Shown here: positions 50,901 through 63,209 of the stretch, one piece after another
Position numbering within the stretch: position 1 is the stretch's first letter
Layout: each line of letters begins with the position of its first letter
Origin: Neonectria sp. B-13
Lineage: Eukaryota; Ascomycota; Sordariomycetes; Hypocreales; Nectriaceae
DNA length: 64,000 nt
Direction: 5' to 3'
Assembly (NCBI GenBank): GCA_002682825.1
Contig: NOKP01000002.1
Coordinates: forward strand, 3,599,378 to 3,663,377
The notes under the pieces: generated by a model
Told to the model about the DNA's origin: nothing
The model's database searches: none
Seen by the model: only the letters and a program-made list of their open reading frames with translations
Position numbers and translations under genes: made by a program

Positions 50901-53568
50901 CTAGTCCAAACCAGGCAGCCAGCCACCCCCTGTCAGCGATGCGCCTAGATCGTCGAATGCGGCCAGAGGGTCCGACTCGGCCTGTATACTAGTATTACTT
51001 CCCGTGTTATTCGTGTTGGGTGTGCCACCATTCCCGCCTTCGCCAAACATGAAGACGGACGCGTCCTGACCGTTGTTGGCCATCTGCCAAGTCTCAAAGC
51101 TCTGGTGCCACCGTGCACTGTCGTTCAAGAACCACTCCTGGCCGTCCATCCGCGTCGATCTGTTCGATGTTGCCCGGCGCCTACTGGACGGGTTCGTTCC
51201 TGTGGCAGATGTCATGCTGTTCGGATTGATCGGAGCAAATGAGTTTTGATACGATGGCATCTCGGTCGTGGAAGGCGTAGAGCCCCATCCGGACATGGCT
51301 TGAGACCCAAAAGCCAAACGTGGCCCATCCATAGGGATACTTTGTTGCTGGGTGAGCGGCCCGTTTGAGCGCGAGGCACTTGTCGCCATAGAGTTGGCAA
51401 TGGTTGAGGGTTGCGTAGGTCGAGAAAGTTGCGTCTGGGTGTATTGGGTCAGAGGGCTGTAATCGCCACCTGCTTGAAGCCCCAGGCCGCCATCAGATAT
51501 AGGCGACGAGCCAGTGTGTGACAGAGGAGAGGGCACGTCAGACGTGCTATATGTTCCATATCTCTCGTCCGCCCGTTGAAGGACGAAAGCAGCGTCCTCT
51601 GGGAGCTCGCAGTTCCACTTGCGGGCGAGGACGCTGAGTATGCTCAAAGTCCGCCTCGCGCACAGCCAGTCTTCAGCTATCTCCTCAAGATGTTTAACAC
51701 CATGGATGATGTCTCTTCGAGCAGTCTTCTCTGGCAAGTTAAGCAGATGTATTGTACAAGCGCTGTGCACCATGTACACGGCAATATTGCAAATTTGACG
51801 TAGATTCCACAGCTTCTTGTAGAGACGCAAAAGTTTGGAGATGGCACCTGCATTTGCAGTACAGATCCGGCGAGGAGAAACGTGTGGCGGAAGAGGAGAG
51901 GCTGATGGTGCGTATTTTAGGAATGGCCGGAAAAGGTGAATGTACTGAAGATGAAAGAACATGCTACTCGTGGTTAGTCTTATGCTGGTATTTAGTGATT
52001 GAAGTTACTTACTGCATGAGAAGGACGTTAGGTAGTTGTCCCTCCTTGGGCTCGAATTCCTTGGGAAGTTCTTGTCGCCATTCTTCCAAACGGCGATGTA
52101 ACTCGCTGAGCTTCTTAAGCTCGACAGATTTCCCACTAGATCGACCAATCGTGCTGGGGTGGTAAAAGAAAGCTAACAAGTCGCTGCTAATCTCACACAG
52201 CTTGGACAGCTGTAGCGCAACAGCACGGGTTCTCGACGGCTGCGATGATGACTGGTCAAACCCGCTATCAGTATAGGGTGACCACGGTTGAGCATCCTCG
52301 TCGGGAAAGACGTCAACCTTGGAGACATTGAAAGAATTTTTGGGGATTTGGGGAAGTCTTCCGAGATAGTTGGACCAGCACTTGTCAAACATATAACAGC
52401 CCCAGAACGTAATCCGTCTTGCATCGATTTCGTGATCGCTCATACGTTCCTTATCGAGTTCCCCGACATCGAGATTTAAACCAATGTCCTCGGCCATACG
52501 GAAGCTCATCCCACTGTAGACCCAACCTTTGGCTTCCCGGGCACAACCAGCTTCGCGGACCGACATGAGGGCCAAGGCTTGGACAGTGACTAGGCGTGGC
52601 TTCTCATACTCATCATTCTCGATAATGAGCCGCTTTGCCTCTGCAAAGAAATGATCGCCCTTAGTCCGACTGTCTCCCGCGGTTCCGTAGGCACCAGCAA
52701 CACTTGTGAAGTGACACCCGAGGGCGAGCATGGCGTTGACCAGAAGCGAGGAGCAGTATGCAGTGCCACGCCCGAGCCCTGCCTTGCCTTTCATGAAATC
52801 CCGGAAGAACATGGTCTTCGAAAGGGTGGTGAAGTAAGGATAGTGCCAGTCGAAGTACATGTTCATGAGGTGGGTGATGAGAGGTGTGTCCTGGGTAACG
52901 CGAGTCCATGTTGCGATGGGGTCCTCACCATAAGCCATCTGTTCGGGATTCGGATCATGATCTCCTTCGTGATGGGGGTCACCGAGATAGATGAGGTGAG
53001 AAGTGCCGCCGATGAAGCGAACAGAGCCATTCTCAAGCCTGAGTTCTCCCATTTTTCGAGCAAGATCTCTTTCACCCTCCACGGGTTGTTCGGTAGAGTA
53101 CTGATCGTTGGCTTGATCTCCATTCTGGGCCTCCTCGCTCTCCTTCTCCTGCTGCTGTTGCTGCTTCAGGATCTGCTCGGCGACAAAGTCCAGGCTGTCA
53201 CATGTCCGGATTCTGCTGACAATATCCGGGACGTCATCCTCATCGGCATTTAGAATGGCTTCTATGAGGATCTGTAGGGTTGAGTTCTGGGCCTTCATAC
53301 TGTCGACCTTTTCCCGGTAGACGCCCTTACGGCGGTGATCCGAGTTGGGGTCGTAGACGCACTCGGTACCGTACACACTGGCGCATGCAGCACAGCTGGG
53401 GACGGCACCATCGCATTTCGACTTTCTTTTGCGACACGCAACACAGGCGGTGCTGACGCAGCGTCGTTTCTGGCCGGCGGAGTCAGTCCCTCTGCGCGGC
53501 TTCTTTTTAGCAACGGCTGTAGCGGAGGAGCCGGACTGCATCGAACCGTCTGGACGTGAACCGCCCAT
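50901..53568 (-). CDS. Zn2Cys6 transcription factor (NirA-like annotation group)
   Basis: Putative nuclear regulator, 872 residues from two exons (53568-52013, 51963-50901). The Lys-rich N-terminus precedes a zinc cluster with Cys42, 45, 52, 59, 62 and 70 (ACVACRKRKSKCDG, VYGTECVYDPNSDHRR). A likely coiled coil follows (about 80-95). The fungal TF middle domain covers about 215-560 (DTPLITHLMNMYFDWHYPYF, GWVYSGMSFRMAEDIGLN, RRITFWGCYMFDKCWSNYLG). The intron (49 bp) splits a His codon, giving LLMHMFFHLQYIHLFRPFLKY; using the nearer CAG would break the frame. The C-terminal ~180 residues are Ser/Thr/Gln/Asn-rich, ending LPGLD. Proteins of this type are often annotated as nitrogen-assimilation regulator NirA, but the target is not provable here. 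Confidence 0.92.
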
Positions 53569-54983
53569 GGTTCCAGTTCCTGGGCCAAGACCAGGTCAGA
53601 GAACGAAGTAGTGGTTGCGACGAGATGGACGAAGTGGTGACTTTCCCTGGAGTATGGGACGACGCGATTCTCAAGAGCGCGGGTAACGGGAGGTCCAACC
53701 GCAAAACTGTGGGGGGTAGCGAAGGAGCTGGGGATATGGGGTAACTGGGGGTCAATCAAGTAGATAGCCAAGCGACAATGATTCTGTTGTGGTTGCAAGG
53801 TGAGATAACTACGGATAAGATGATGCGGGCTTTTGGATAGGAGCTAGTGTGTCCCACGCTGGCGGATGGAGTGCTTGGTAATCAGCTGTCCATGGTTCGG
53901 TGTTGAAGATAGGTAGATAGGGATTTCGATGTCAGTCAGGCGACAGCGGGTTGACGAGGGCGTGAGAGTGACAGGGCGACAGAGCGGCGGGATGGAAGTT
54001 GAAGATGGAGAGTTTGTGGCGGAAGCAAAGTTACAGTTGGAGTCTTGGAGAGCTGAGACGAATGCCTTGGGTGCGTCAAGCCACTGGACGTTGTCGTTGC
54101 GACAATGGAGGGGCATTTTTTTTCTGCCGGGGAAGGAGCAAGGGAGGGGTCACAGAACGGCCTGTGCCATCCCCCCCGCAGACACTGTCAGCACCTCACA
54201 CAGTACTAATGGCCCCCCGCAAAAGGCACAGCAGAGACACATTCAAGACTTCCAATTAAGACGCATCCCAATGGATCGACCGATATCTAATCTATCAAAC
54301 CCAAGGATGTGGCACCTCATAGGCTACTGCGTATGCTTACTTACCTAACTCAGCGCGCTAGGGTTGAGATATCCAGATACAATCGTCCGACATGTCACTT
54401 GATAAGCCCGTATCTATCAATCTATCAGTGCACACCCGGATTGGCCATCATTATCAGCCAGCACCCCCAAGAACCTCGAATCATGCCGGCACTTGCGAAC
54501 CCTTGACCCTTTGATTAAGGGACTCGGGTTCTTTGCCGCGTACTCCGCTACCGTGCTCTTTGGAATCGGCGACAAGGGCATCTCCGATCCAACAAGCGCC
54601 GGAGGATTGTATCCTGGTGTTCAAGATGAGTCTAGGCTCTCGAGACGATCGACCACCACGCTTTCCAGGGTGGGGGCAAGGCCAGTCAGCATTCATCTTT
54701 CTGTTTGACGACAGAACTGGGTCTTTCCTCGCCGAGTTTTTTCTTTCCACCCACCTATTTCGCCAGCCACTTGAGGCTGAGTATTCATACCTGGAAAACG
54801 CGCAACCACGCCAGACAATCGAGAAATCCCACCCCTCCCCCGCCCCGCGATTGCAGCCTCGTTGACCGCGGTACTCAGGGACCAGGGGCCCACATGCCGC
54901 CACCACCTCTTCCAAGATCCTCTCAGCTATCACCCCTACAACGTGTTGGTGGGACCCTAGGCTTTGACTAACGGCTGCTCAAA
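53569..54983. other. Divergent spacer, Zn2Cys6 factor / NLR
   Basis: 1.4 kb between two divergent start codons. Only short frames without recognisable domains. The region contains promoters for both genes. Confidence 0.55.
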
Positions 54984-57443
54984 ATGGCGGAGGTAGTCTT
55001 TGGCGCCATTGAAATCGCCGTCGTCATTACAGAGGTGGTTAGGCTCCTTTATACGTACATCCATGAGGTTAAAGACGCCAGGGATGACGTTCGCAAGCTG
55101 ACGCAGGAGCTCTTCGCCCTCAAGGGAGCTCTGGAGCACTTTGATCTCCATAGGAAGGCGGAGATTGAGAAGCCAATGCAGCTTCAGGTCGACAGCATGC
55201 TCGAGATGACCCTGGAAACCTTGAATAGCATTCAAAACCGCCTGGGAAAGCCTCGGACGTCGACGTTTGGGAAAGCGGCCGAGAGTCTTTCCTGGCCCTT
55301 CCGGAGCCGTGAGATTCAAAAACACCTTGATACTATCGAGAGAGCCAAGGCATGGTTTGTCATGGTTATTCTAAGGGATTCAAGCGAGACCACTTTGGCC
55401 GTTTATGACCAGGTGAAAGCACTTGTCCAGATCCTTCACCAAGACATGATCGAGAAGCAAACGGCCAAGATGATACAGGAGGCAAACGACCTCCTGGCCT
55501 GGCTTGCGCCCGTCGATATCGAAGAGATGCTCAGCAAGGCCACCCAGAACAAGGTCGCCGGCACTGGGCAGTGGATCCTGGATAAAGCCTTCTTTGAATG
55601 GCTTGAGTTCTCGGATGTAAAGCAACCCGTGTTCTGGATCACCGGTAAATGTGAGTGCCTCGTTCCACCTGTTCTGAAGAGCTTCGCAGTTGATACTAAC
55701 AAACTCCTAGCTGGATCCGGCAAGACAGTTCTATTGTGAGTTTGTCATTCAGCATGCGCTGGCTTTCTGCCGCTACTAAACATTGGCAAAGTTCCACCAT
55801 CAGAGACGAGGTTCAGACCATATGCACAACTGATTTGTCGGCGAATTTAAATTTTGGATATCATTGCTGCTCCCTTGACGATGCTGCTTCTCAGGAGATT
55901 TCTAACATCTTCGGCTCCATACTAGCCAGAGCTAGCAGCTCGAAACCAGAAATCCTCGAGCACATTGCACCCTACAAACGATCATCCGCCTGGCTTGTTC
56001 CTCAAAACAATTTGACTATCTCGCAAATCAACGAAATCATGGCTCATATCCTAAAGTCGTGTGATCGTTTCTACATACTCATTGATGCCCTCAATGAGAC
56101 TCCGCACGAGCATGAACTGGTCCAGGCGCTGCTTCACTTGTGTGAGCAACACCCCCAGATCCGCGTTCTCGTCACTTGTGCGAGGGAACCACTTGTTGCG
56201 TCTCCTGCCATTAGAGAACGGGATATGAACACTGGTGCTGTCGATAGTGACATTGAGGCATATGTTTTACACCGACTAGCGACGGACCCATGCTTCCATG
56301 TTCTGAGTGTCAACATCCGTGCAGAAGTTCAGCGAAAGATCGTGTCAGAAGCTGACGGCATGTAAGAGCACCTTATAGATAGCGTTATGTGGCCATTTCC
56401 GTTAACAAAAGCGCAGGTTCCGCTGGGCAAAGCTCTGCATGGACCGTCTCAGTGGTCTAAGAACCGGGCGAGACGTGAAGGACGCCCTTCAGGATATGCC
56501 CACGACCCTCAACGATACATATGTCGGCATCCTAGGCCGCATTCAAGAACGCGATCGTGAGATTGCCCGCGAGGCTTTACTCTGGCTATGCTTTTCACTG
56601 AGGCCGCTCACTCTCGATGAGCTTGCGGAAGCTGTCGTACTCCGCGAGTCTGACACGTACATCGACGACGACTGCCGCCTGACAAACCCCATAATTATAG
56701 TCGACATCTGCCGCGACTTGGTTGTCCGGAATCCCCCGTTTATGACGCTTGCCCATGACTCTATCCGCAGCTTTCTCACATCGGCACATATTCGCAGCAC
56801 CCCTGCGGCCTTCTTTGCCCTTGATGCTGCCGCCGCCCACTCCCGTATCTTGCGCAAGTCTCTCTGCTACTTGCAGCTAGATGCGTTTGCGTCCGGGCCT
56901 ATATCTGGTATCGAAGCCCTTGAAGATCGCTTCAAGTTCTATCCACTTAATTCCTACATCACTGCCTATTGGCCTATTCACTCGGAAAGATACAAACTTA
57001 CTTCATATGACGAGTCCCTAATTCTGGCGTTTTTCGATACCAAAAAGCTCCCTAACGGCTCCAGCTTCGACTCTTGGGTTCAAATGCTCCTCCACACGCA
57101 GCGCTTGGAGCCTATTCGGCGCACGCAGCCGCTGTATTATGCCGCTTCCTTCAACATGCTATCGGTGATTAGGCTTCTTTTACGCCCCGATCTCGGCGTC
57201 GACTTTAATCATCCAGGCGGCCGCTTTGGCTCATCGCCGCTGTTCGTAGCCATTTGGAGGGGCAACATAGAAGCAGCAAAACTGCTCCTTGAGGCTGGTG
57301 CAGATCCACACTGTCTCGATGGGAGTACCTTCGAGACAAGCCATGGTCTAGCACGAAGGTTCCGGATGACGGAGATTCTGCAAGCGATGGAGCGTTGGTC
57401 TGTCGGCGATCCACATAAAGACCATGAACATGTTTTGGGTTGA
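54984..57443 (+). CDS. Fungal NLR/STAND protein: HeLo-like N-terminus, NACHT, ankyrin repeats
   Basis: Putative intracellular sensor NTPase of the type involved in fungal non-self recognition and regulated cell death. Four exons (54984-55650, 55711-55735, 55792-56361, 56417-57443) give 762 residues. The N-terminal ~150 residues (AEVVFGAIEIAVVITEVVRL, then long helices) resemble the HeLo-like N-terminal domain of fungal STAND proteins. The P-loop GKSGSGKTVLF (about 221-231) is assembled from three exons, one of them a 25 bp microexon, which supports the model. Walker B is RFYILIDALNE (323-333), followed by a sensor-like region (RVLVTCARE). A winged-helix-like part follows (REALLWLCFSLRPLTLDELAEAV). 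The C-terminus has two to three ankyrin repeats (PLYYAASFNMLSVIRLLL, PLFVAIWRGNIEAAKLLLEA), few for the family. No partner effector gene is adjacent. Confidence 0.9.
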
Positions 57444-58049
57444 CAAAAGCAAGGCTAATTAAGACTACGGACGTATAATGAAAGAACGTTGCTAACAGCT
57501 CAAACCCCCTTTGCTGTTACAACCTATGGATAACTAGGACCTAGATAACCAAACAAAAGAAACCGAGAACCGCAAGCCTTGTCCTAGCCTTCTCTACCAA
57601 AGATTACTCGTTGAACCTCGAAAAGCGATACAAGATGAAGGCAATTCGGGCAAGAAGCTCGAACTTCTCAGCCGCCATCTGGTGACGCACTGAGATCTTA
57701 CACATAGGCACTGCGGCTTTAGGCACACTTACATATAAGGATATCTATGAGCTTGGCATGGATACCCTGGAAGGTAATGCGGGAAGGGAATTGCATTGAG
57801 GCAATGTACAGGTCATGACCATGCTCAAAATGAATGAATGAACGCCGATGGAACACAAATGGACTTGAAACGTCGCAATCCAGAGTTGGTATGCTTTTCA
57901 ACAGTGGTGATACATACAAGGTGCATCCGGCTGTCTACCGTACACTCTAAAAGATGGTATATTACACAGGCGGAAGAAATCCACCCAACAGCCAGAACCT
58001 TTCTTCGCTGTCGTCCCAGCACTCGACTCGCATTGCGCCATTTCTCAAA
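57444..58049. other. Intergenic between convergent NLR and S4 genes
   Basis: 606 bp of AT-rich 3' flank for both genes. No feature recognised. Confidence 0.6.
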
Positions 58050-59764
58050 TCAACCACGTCCAAGGTACCAGTTGTGGGCCAACTGGTTGGTCAGGTAGCC
58101 GAAAGGCGTGGGAACCTCAGCCATTCCCTTGCGGGCCACGGGGTGACGGAGGTAGACGGCGGCGCAAATGTTGGGGTTGACCTCGAGGTAACGAGGGATG
58201 AAGGCAAAGGCCGACATGTAGGGTCGAGGCCGCCAGGGGGTAGCGTAGGACTTCGACTCATCAATGGGGTTCTCCTCGTCGTTCCTCAGGACGGTGGCAA
58301 GGCGGCGGATCTCCTCGTTGGACAGCTCGGTAGTGGACATGATGCGGTGGGCCCAGACGCGGTCCTTCTCGCTTTGGAGGCCCTCCAACCCCTTCTCTAG
58401 CACACGCTTCTGGAACTTCTGTCTCTTCTCCAGGCGATCCTCCCGCTGCTGCTTCTCCTCGGGAGTCTCCTGCTTGGGCTCGCCGGCCGCGGCCTCGGCC
58501 TCGGGGGCAGGGTCGGCCTTCTTGAATACAGGTAGCGTCTGCAGATTTGCGATCTGATCACGCAGCTGGTTGATGAGCTCCTGGGAGTTCATTCTGCTAT
58601 CTTCCGGGCGCGAAAGTAAGCGCTGGGCAGAGTCACGGAACAGGCGAAGCTCCTTCTTCTGCTTGGCTGAGAGGTTCTTCAGGTCGCCCTGGAGAATCTC
58701 ACGTGCGCTCCTTCGGAGACGTCTGAGACGGCCAGTCTGAAGGTACAGCTCGTCCTCAGCGGTGAATTCTACCACCGCCTCTTCTCCCTCGGCCCCCTCA
58801 GCATCCTCTCCTTTGGTAGCCTTGGCTTCCACCGAAGCACCGGCCTTTTTGCTTCGCAGTCGCTCAACAGCATCATCCTCCAGCTTCTTGCGAGACTTGA
58901 TGCTCTGTTTGAGTGGCGCATCCGCCTTCTCCTGCCTCTGCTCTCCAGTTCCGTAGAGAACCTTTTCGATTTCGACCTGGAACATGTCGCCAGGGTTTAG
59001 CTGATAGGAAGGGTGGACCATCTATGTGACGTTAGCAGGACATCCCAAGGCTGTCTGATGGGAAATATTCCCTCGGGAGACGTGCCTTCTTTCCATTGAC
59101 CTTGACAGCTCCGTGAATGACGAACTGACGAGCCTGTCGCACACTGCTAGCGAACAGGGCTCGGAAAACAGCAGTGTCGAGTCTTCGTTCCAAGGGAGCA
59201 AAGGTCATCTGCATGTAGGGAGTCATTTCTTGGAAATGCTCAGACAGCATTCCGTTCACATCGCCAAATCCTGCCCGTCTCTGTCCGGGATGGGTAAGGT
59301 TTCGCTGGTTCTGGCTGGGCTTGGGCACTCGTGAATACGTCTCAGCCGTCACGTTGGAAGTGCTCAGGCCGGAACCACGACCAGCTGCCTGCTCGGATCC
59401 ATCGTTCGCCGCAAGGTACTCGGGAGGCATGTCGACAGCGGAGAGGAGACGTCGTGAAAACAGGCGCACCCATTTCTTCTCGGGAATATGCTCGCCGTGA
59501 TAGCCTCGGGTTTTCGCCTTGGCAGCCCATTTCTGCTGGAAGAAAGTCGCTCGGCCGTTGACCATGGGCTCTCGGCAGGCCGCACGAGCTATATTATACA
59601 GGTTGAATTTGTTCCATGATTGCCTGAGTTTCTGTGTTGAATTCGGGTCAGCCGATTGGGATTCCGAGGGGCGCGAGGCGAGATGAGGTTAATTCAGCCA
59701 CCATTGAGAAGTGGACAACACGTACCGGGCGACTGAGGCTGTAGAATCTCCAGGGCTTGCGCAT
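58050..59764 (-). CDS. NAM9: Mitochondrial small-subunit ribosomal protein S4 (Nam9/uS4m)
   Basis: Binds 15S/16S-type rRNA early in assembly of the mitochondrial small subunit. Three exons (59764-59726, 59631-59086, 59021-58050) give 518 residues. The first exon encodes only [13 protein letters not shown], then [13 protein letters not shown], matching fungal Nam9. The S4 RNA-binding domain (about 150-210) reads [24 protein letters not shown] then [12 protein letters not shown] across intron 2. Intron 2 (59022-59085, 64 bp) has a GC donor (AAG/GCACGT) with a good branch site (GCTAACG) and a TAG acceptor. An in-frame TAA inside it means it must be removed. The C-terminal ~300 residues are a charged, mostly helical fungal extension (Lys/Glu/Arg-rich), ending near [20 protein letters not shown]. 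An upstream in-frame ATG at 59857 is less likely. Confidence 0.93.
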
Positions 59765-60109
59765 CTTGACGAATTGAGGCCCTCGATGCTGGGAACTGGG
59801 CACGTCGTGTTGAGCTGGAGGTGCCAAAATTTTGGTGCTGAACTCGATCTGGGCCAACGGATTATCCCGGCGCTCCGACCACTTCGAGCATTGGATCCTC
59901 GGCGGCTGGCGCTAGCTGCAAACCAGCTGACCTAATCGTCAAGAACCCGCCAATGATTAGTGGGGCATCGAGACGCGACTCAATTAAGCAAGACGCGTCG
60001 CGGGCCACAAGATGTTCTAAAGCCTCCGTGGGGTGAATCCATACCTGCAATTTCCAAGATCTTTTACCAACAGTGTCTTTAACTTTCCCATGACCCTTCA
60101 AATCTGAAA
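59765..60109. promoter_or_regulatory. Divergent promoter, mitochondrial S4 / CTF18
   Basis: 345 bp spacer. An MluI cell-cycle box ACGCGT lies at 59993-59998, and a half-matching ACGCGA at 59973-59978, about 110-135 bp before the CTF18 ATG. These fit MBF-type G1/S control; binding is inferred. Confidence 0.5.
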
Positions 60110-63100
60110 ATGCTGTCCGCATCGTCACCAATCAACTTCCCCAAGAGTTCATCACCTCCAGCTCCGAAACGCGCCAAACCTCACAATCAAGGCCCCCCGA
60201 AGCCAAAGGCCCGCGGGCCATTCCTCGTTGAAGATGACGACTCAGACGACGACAACGAGCCTGTTCAGAGACCAGAGCACATACTAAAACGACCCATGCT
60301 GGATGATCCGCGGGAGAAGGAACCGGAATCACTTACCCACAATCCCAAGCCAAAGACCCGCGGGCCCTTCCTCGTTGAAGACGACTCAGACTCAGACGAT
60401 GAGGCTGTCGGGAGCTCAGAGCACATTGCCAAACGGCCTATGCTCCAAGATCCGCGGGCAAAGAGTTCAGAATCGCTTACTCGCGATAATGAGACAGACA
60501 CGAATACCAACATCCACCCCACAGTCGTCCCAGAGCTCCCAGAGTCGCAACCCGCCCTCCCCGCCTGGTCAAGTCAACGGCCCCTGTTCTCGACTTCTTT
60601 TATGAGTACGCTTGCTCCAAACTCATACACTGCCAAGACATGCGACGGCAAGGCAACAACGATCAATGAGCGCAAGACGTCTGCAGTCGCCTCATACGAA
60701 TCAATGGTAGCAGCCCGATCAAGAACGAAGGAAGGGAGAGCGAAACGGAGTTACTACGGGATTGACATTCACGAACTTGTCAGTACCGCAACTGCGGAGC
60801 TTGCGATCAGACGGCAAACGCGGCCCGTCGAACCGAGCGTCCCCATACAGTCAGTTGAGACAGCAGTATCAACAGGCAAGAAACAAAGGCGGACATTACT
60901 ATGGACGGAGAAGTACCGGGCTCGAAACTTTATGGACCTGTGCGGCGACGACAGTACCAACAGACTAGTCCTACGATGGCTAAAGAAATGGGACCCGCTG
61001 GTATTCCCAGGGGCAGTCAAGTCAAAACCAGGGATGGCGGGACGACTGGGGAAGCAGGATGAGGAGGAAAAGCCGCACAAGAAGATCCTCATGCTCACAG
61101 GCCCACCGGGGCTGGGAAAGACGACATTGGCGCACGTCTGTGCCAGACACGCGGGATACGACGTGATGGAGATCAACGCCAGCGATGACCGAAGCCGAGA
61201 CGTCGTGAAGAACCGCATCCGAACAAGTTTGGGCACCGAGAGTGTCAAAACCGTCAGCAATTGCAAAGTTGGCGACGGTCCACAAAAGGTTGCCAAACCC
61301 GCATGTGTCATTGTTGATGAAGTCGATGGAGTGGTTGCTGGGTCTGGAGCCTCGGGCGAAGGTGGCTTCGTCAAGGCACTGATAGACCTAGTTCTCCTCG
61401 ACCAAAAGAACGCTTCAGGGGCTACATCAGGAAACCAGGGGCGCAACAAGAAGAAGGGTGACGACTTCCGGCTGCTGCGTCCGCTCATTCTCATCTGCAA
61501 CGACGTGTATGCTCCATCCCTGCGACCACTGAGGCAATCTAACCTCGCGGAAATCATTCATGTCGGCAAGCCCTCCATGGAGGCTGTGGTAGGCCGATTG
61601 AAGAACGTCTTTGATAAGGAGGGCATCCCTTGCGATAAAGATGCAGCACGGAAACTTTGCGAGGCAGCATGGGGCATGTCTAGCGGCATCGATGCCAGAC
61701 GAGGAGCCGAAAGCAATGTCGAAGGCGATCTACGAGGAGTCATGGTGGTTGGCGAATGGGTAGCTGGCCGCTTCCGCTCGACGCCCATTGACGGCGCTGG
61801 CCGCCTTACCAGACAATGGATAGAGCGCCACGTCCTCAACGACCTCGCCAAAGGGGGTGGTGGTGGCCGTGGCCTCGGCCGCGGTGGTGTCAGGGATATC
61901 GTGTCGCGGCTCTTCCAGGAGGGCGGCGGTTTTCCAAAGCAGGCTCTAGATCTCTCTGGCTCCAACAAGACGAAGCATGAACAACCTCAGGCGGAACTGG
62001 GCTTTGGCGAGTACCAGAAGAAGTACGCCATGGAGCGCTTGCGGCACATGATCGATACGAGCGGCGAGATCAGCTACATTATGACTGAGGTGTTCGCTGA
62101 GTATCCGAACCGCGAGTTTAACGACGACCTGTATCTTAGCAAGCCCAACCAGGCATACGACTGGATGCATTTCCATGATACCTGTCAGTCGCGGCTGTAC
62201 TCCAGCCAGGAATGGGAGCTCGCTCCGTACCTCAGCCAGCCAGTCCTCGCGTGCCACCATCTCTTCGCCTCCCCGAGACGCCATGTCCCTACGGCGGGCT
62301 ACGACAAGCGCTGGGGCGGCGACGCTGCAGACGACGCGGAACCGCCATTGCCGTTCTCAGGCCCGCGCGCCGACTATCAGGCGTTTGAGGCAGAGCGGTC
62401 GAACCGCGCTCAGCTACAGATCCTGCAGAACCAGTTACCGCCAACGCTGCTGCGATTGTTCCGCAGCGTCGAGGACGTTTCCGCCGAGTTTCTGCCGTAT
62501 CTTGTACGCCTCGTCTCGCCCGACGTTAAGCCCGTCGTCGTGGGCGGCAGCCAGGGGTCCACGGCTAGCGTGCGCAAGGAGAGTGAGCGCACCATGGTCA
62601 AGCGCGCGTCAAAGGTGCTCGACGAGGTGGGCATCGTGCTGGAGAAGGGCAAGATCGAAACCGACTCGTTGATCAACCGCGGACCGGAATATGTCTACCG
62701 CATGGATCCGTAAGTGCCTCCCATATGCCCGCTACAACAAGATATATCCGTACTGACATTCACCCAGTGACCTCGACGCCCTCGCCACCTTCGAGACAGC
62801 AGCCTCTCTCCTGCTCGCCTCCCAGGCCCCCACACGCTACGCCGTTCGCCAAGTCCTAGACCAGGAACTCAAGCTCACCATCGCCGCGCGCGAGGCCCTC
62901 GCCCGGCAAGCACGCTTCAAGGCGGGCAACCCTCTCGGCCATGACGAGGCCGTCTTCGACACCAAGGAGAAAGCCGCCAAAAACAAGGCCTTGGCCATGG
63001 CCGAAGCGGCCAAGCAGGCGACGCTTGTCAAGCGGGACTTTTTCGGGCGCGTTATCGAGGTCCGAATACTGAACCTAGAAGAGAAAAGCGAGGAGCGCCG

Positions 63101-63209
63101 GGCGATACAGGCGGAAAAGGAGCGCAACATATGGGTGACATATCACGAAGGGTTGAATAATGCGGTGAAGAAGCCCATGTCGTTGCAGGAGTTTATGGCG
63201 AGTCTGTAG
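60110..63209 (+). CDS. CTF18: CTF18, large subunit of the alternative RFC clamp loader
   Basis: AAA+ subunit of the Ctf18-Dcc1-Ctf8-RFC complex, which handles PCNA at forks, sister-chromatid cohesion and checkpoint signalling. Two exons (60110-62709, 62768-63209) give 1013 residues. The acidic N-terminus contains two near-copies of a ~49-residue unit (residues ~32-80 and ~81-124). The AAA+ core starts at LWTEKYRARNFMDLCGD; Walker A is GPPGLGKTTL (about 331-340), followed by EINASDDRS; Walker B is VIVDEVDG (about 400-407). PLILICNDVYAPSLRPLR is the sensor 1 region. The C-terminus contains VKRDFFGRVIE, the conserved Ctf18 segment that binds Dcc1/Ctf8. The intron (58 bp) splits a Pro codon. Converges on the hydroxyacid dehydrogenase. 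Confidence 0.96.

Noticed and set aside
59086..59101. Canonical GT donor for S4 intron 2
   Set aside because: Kept only as an alternative: it would delete the conserved VNGKK of the S4 domain, so the GC donor is preferred.
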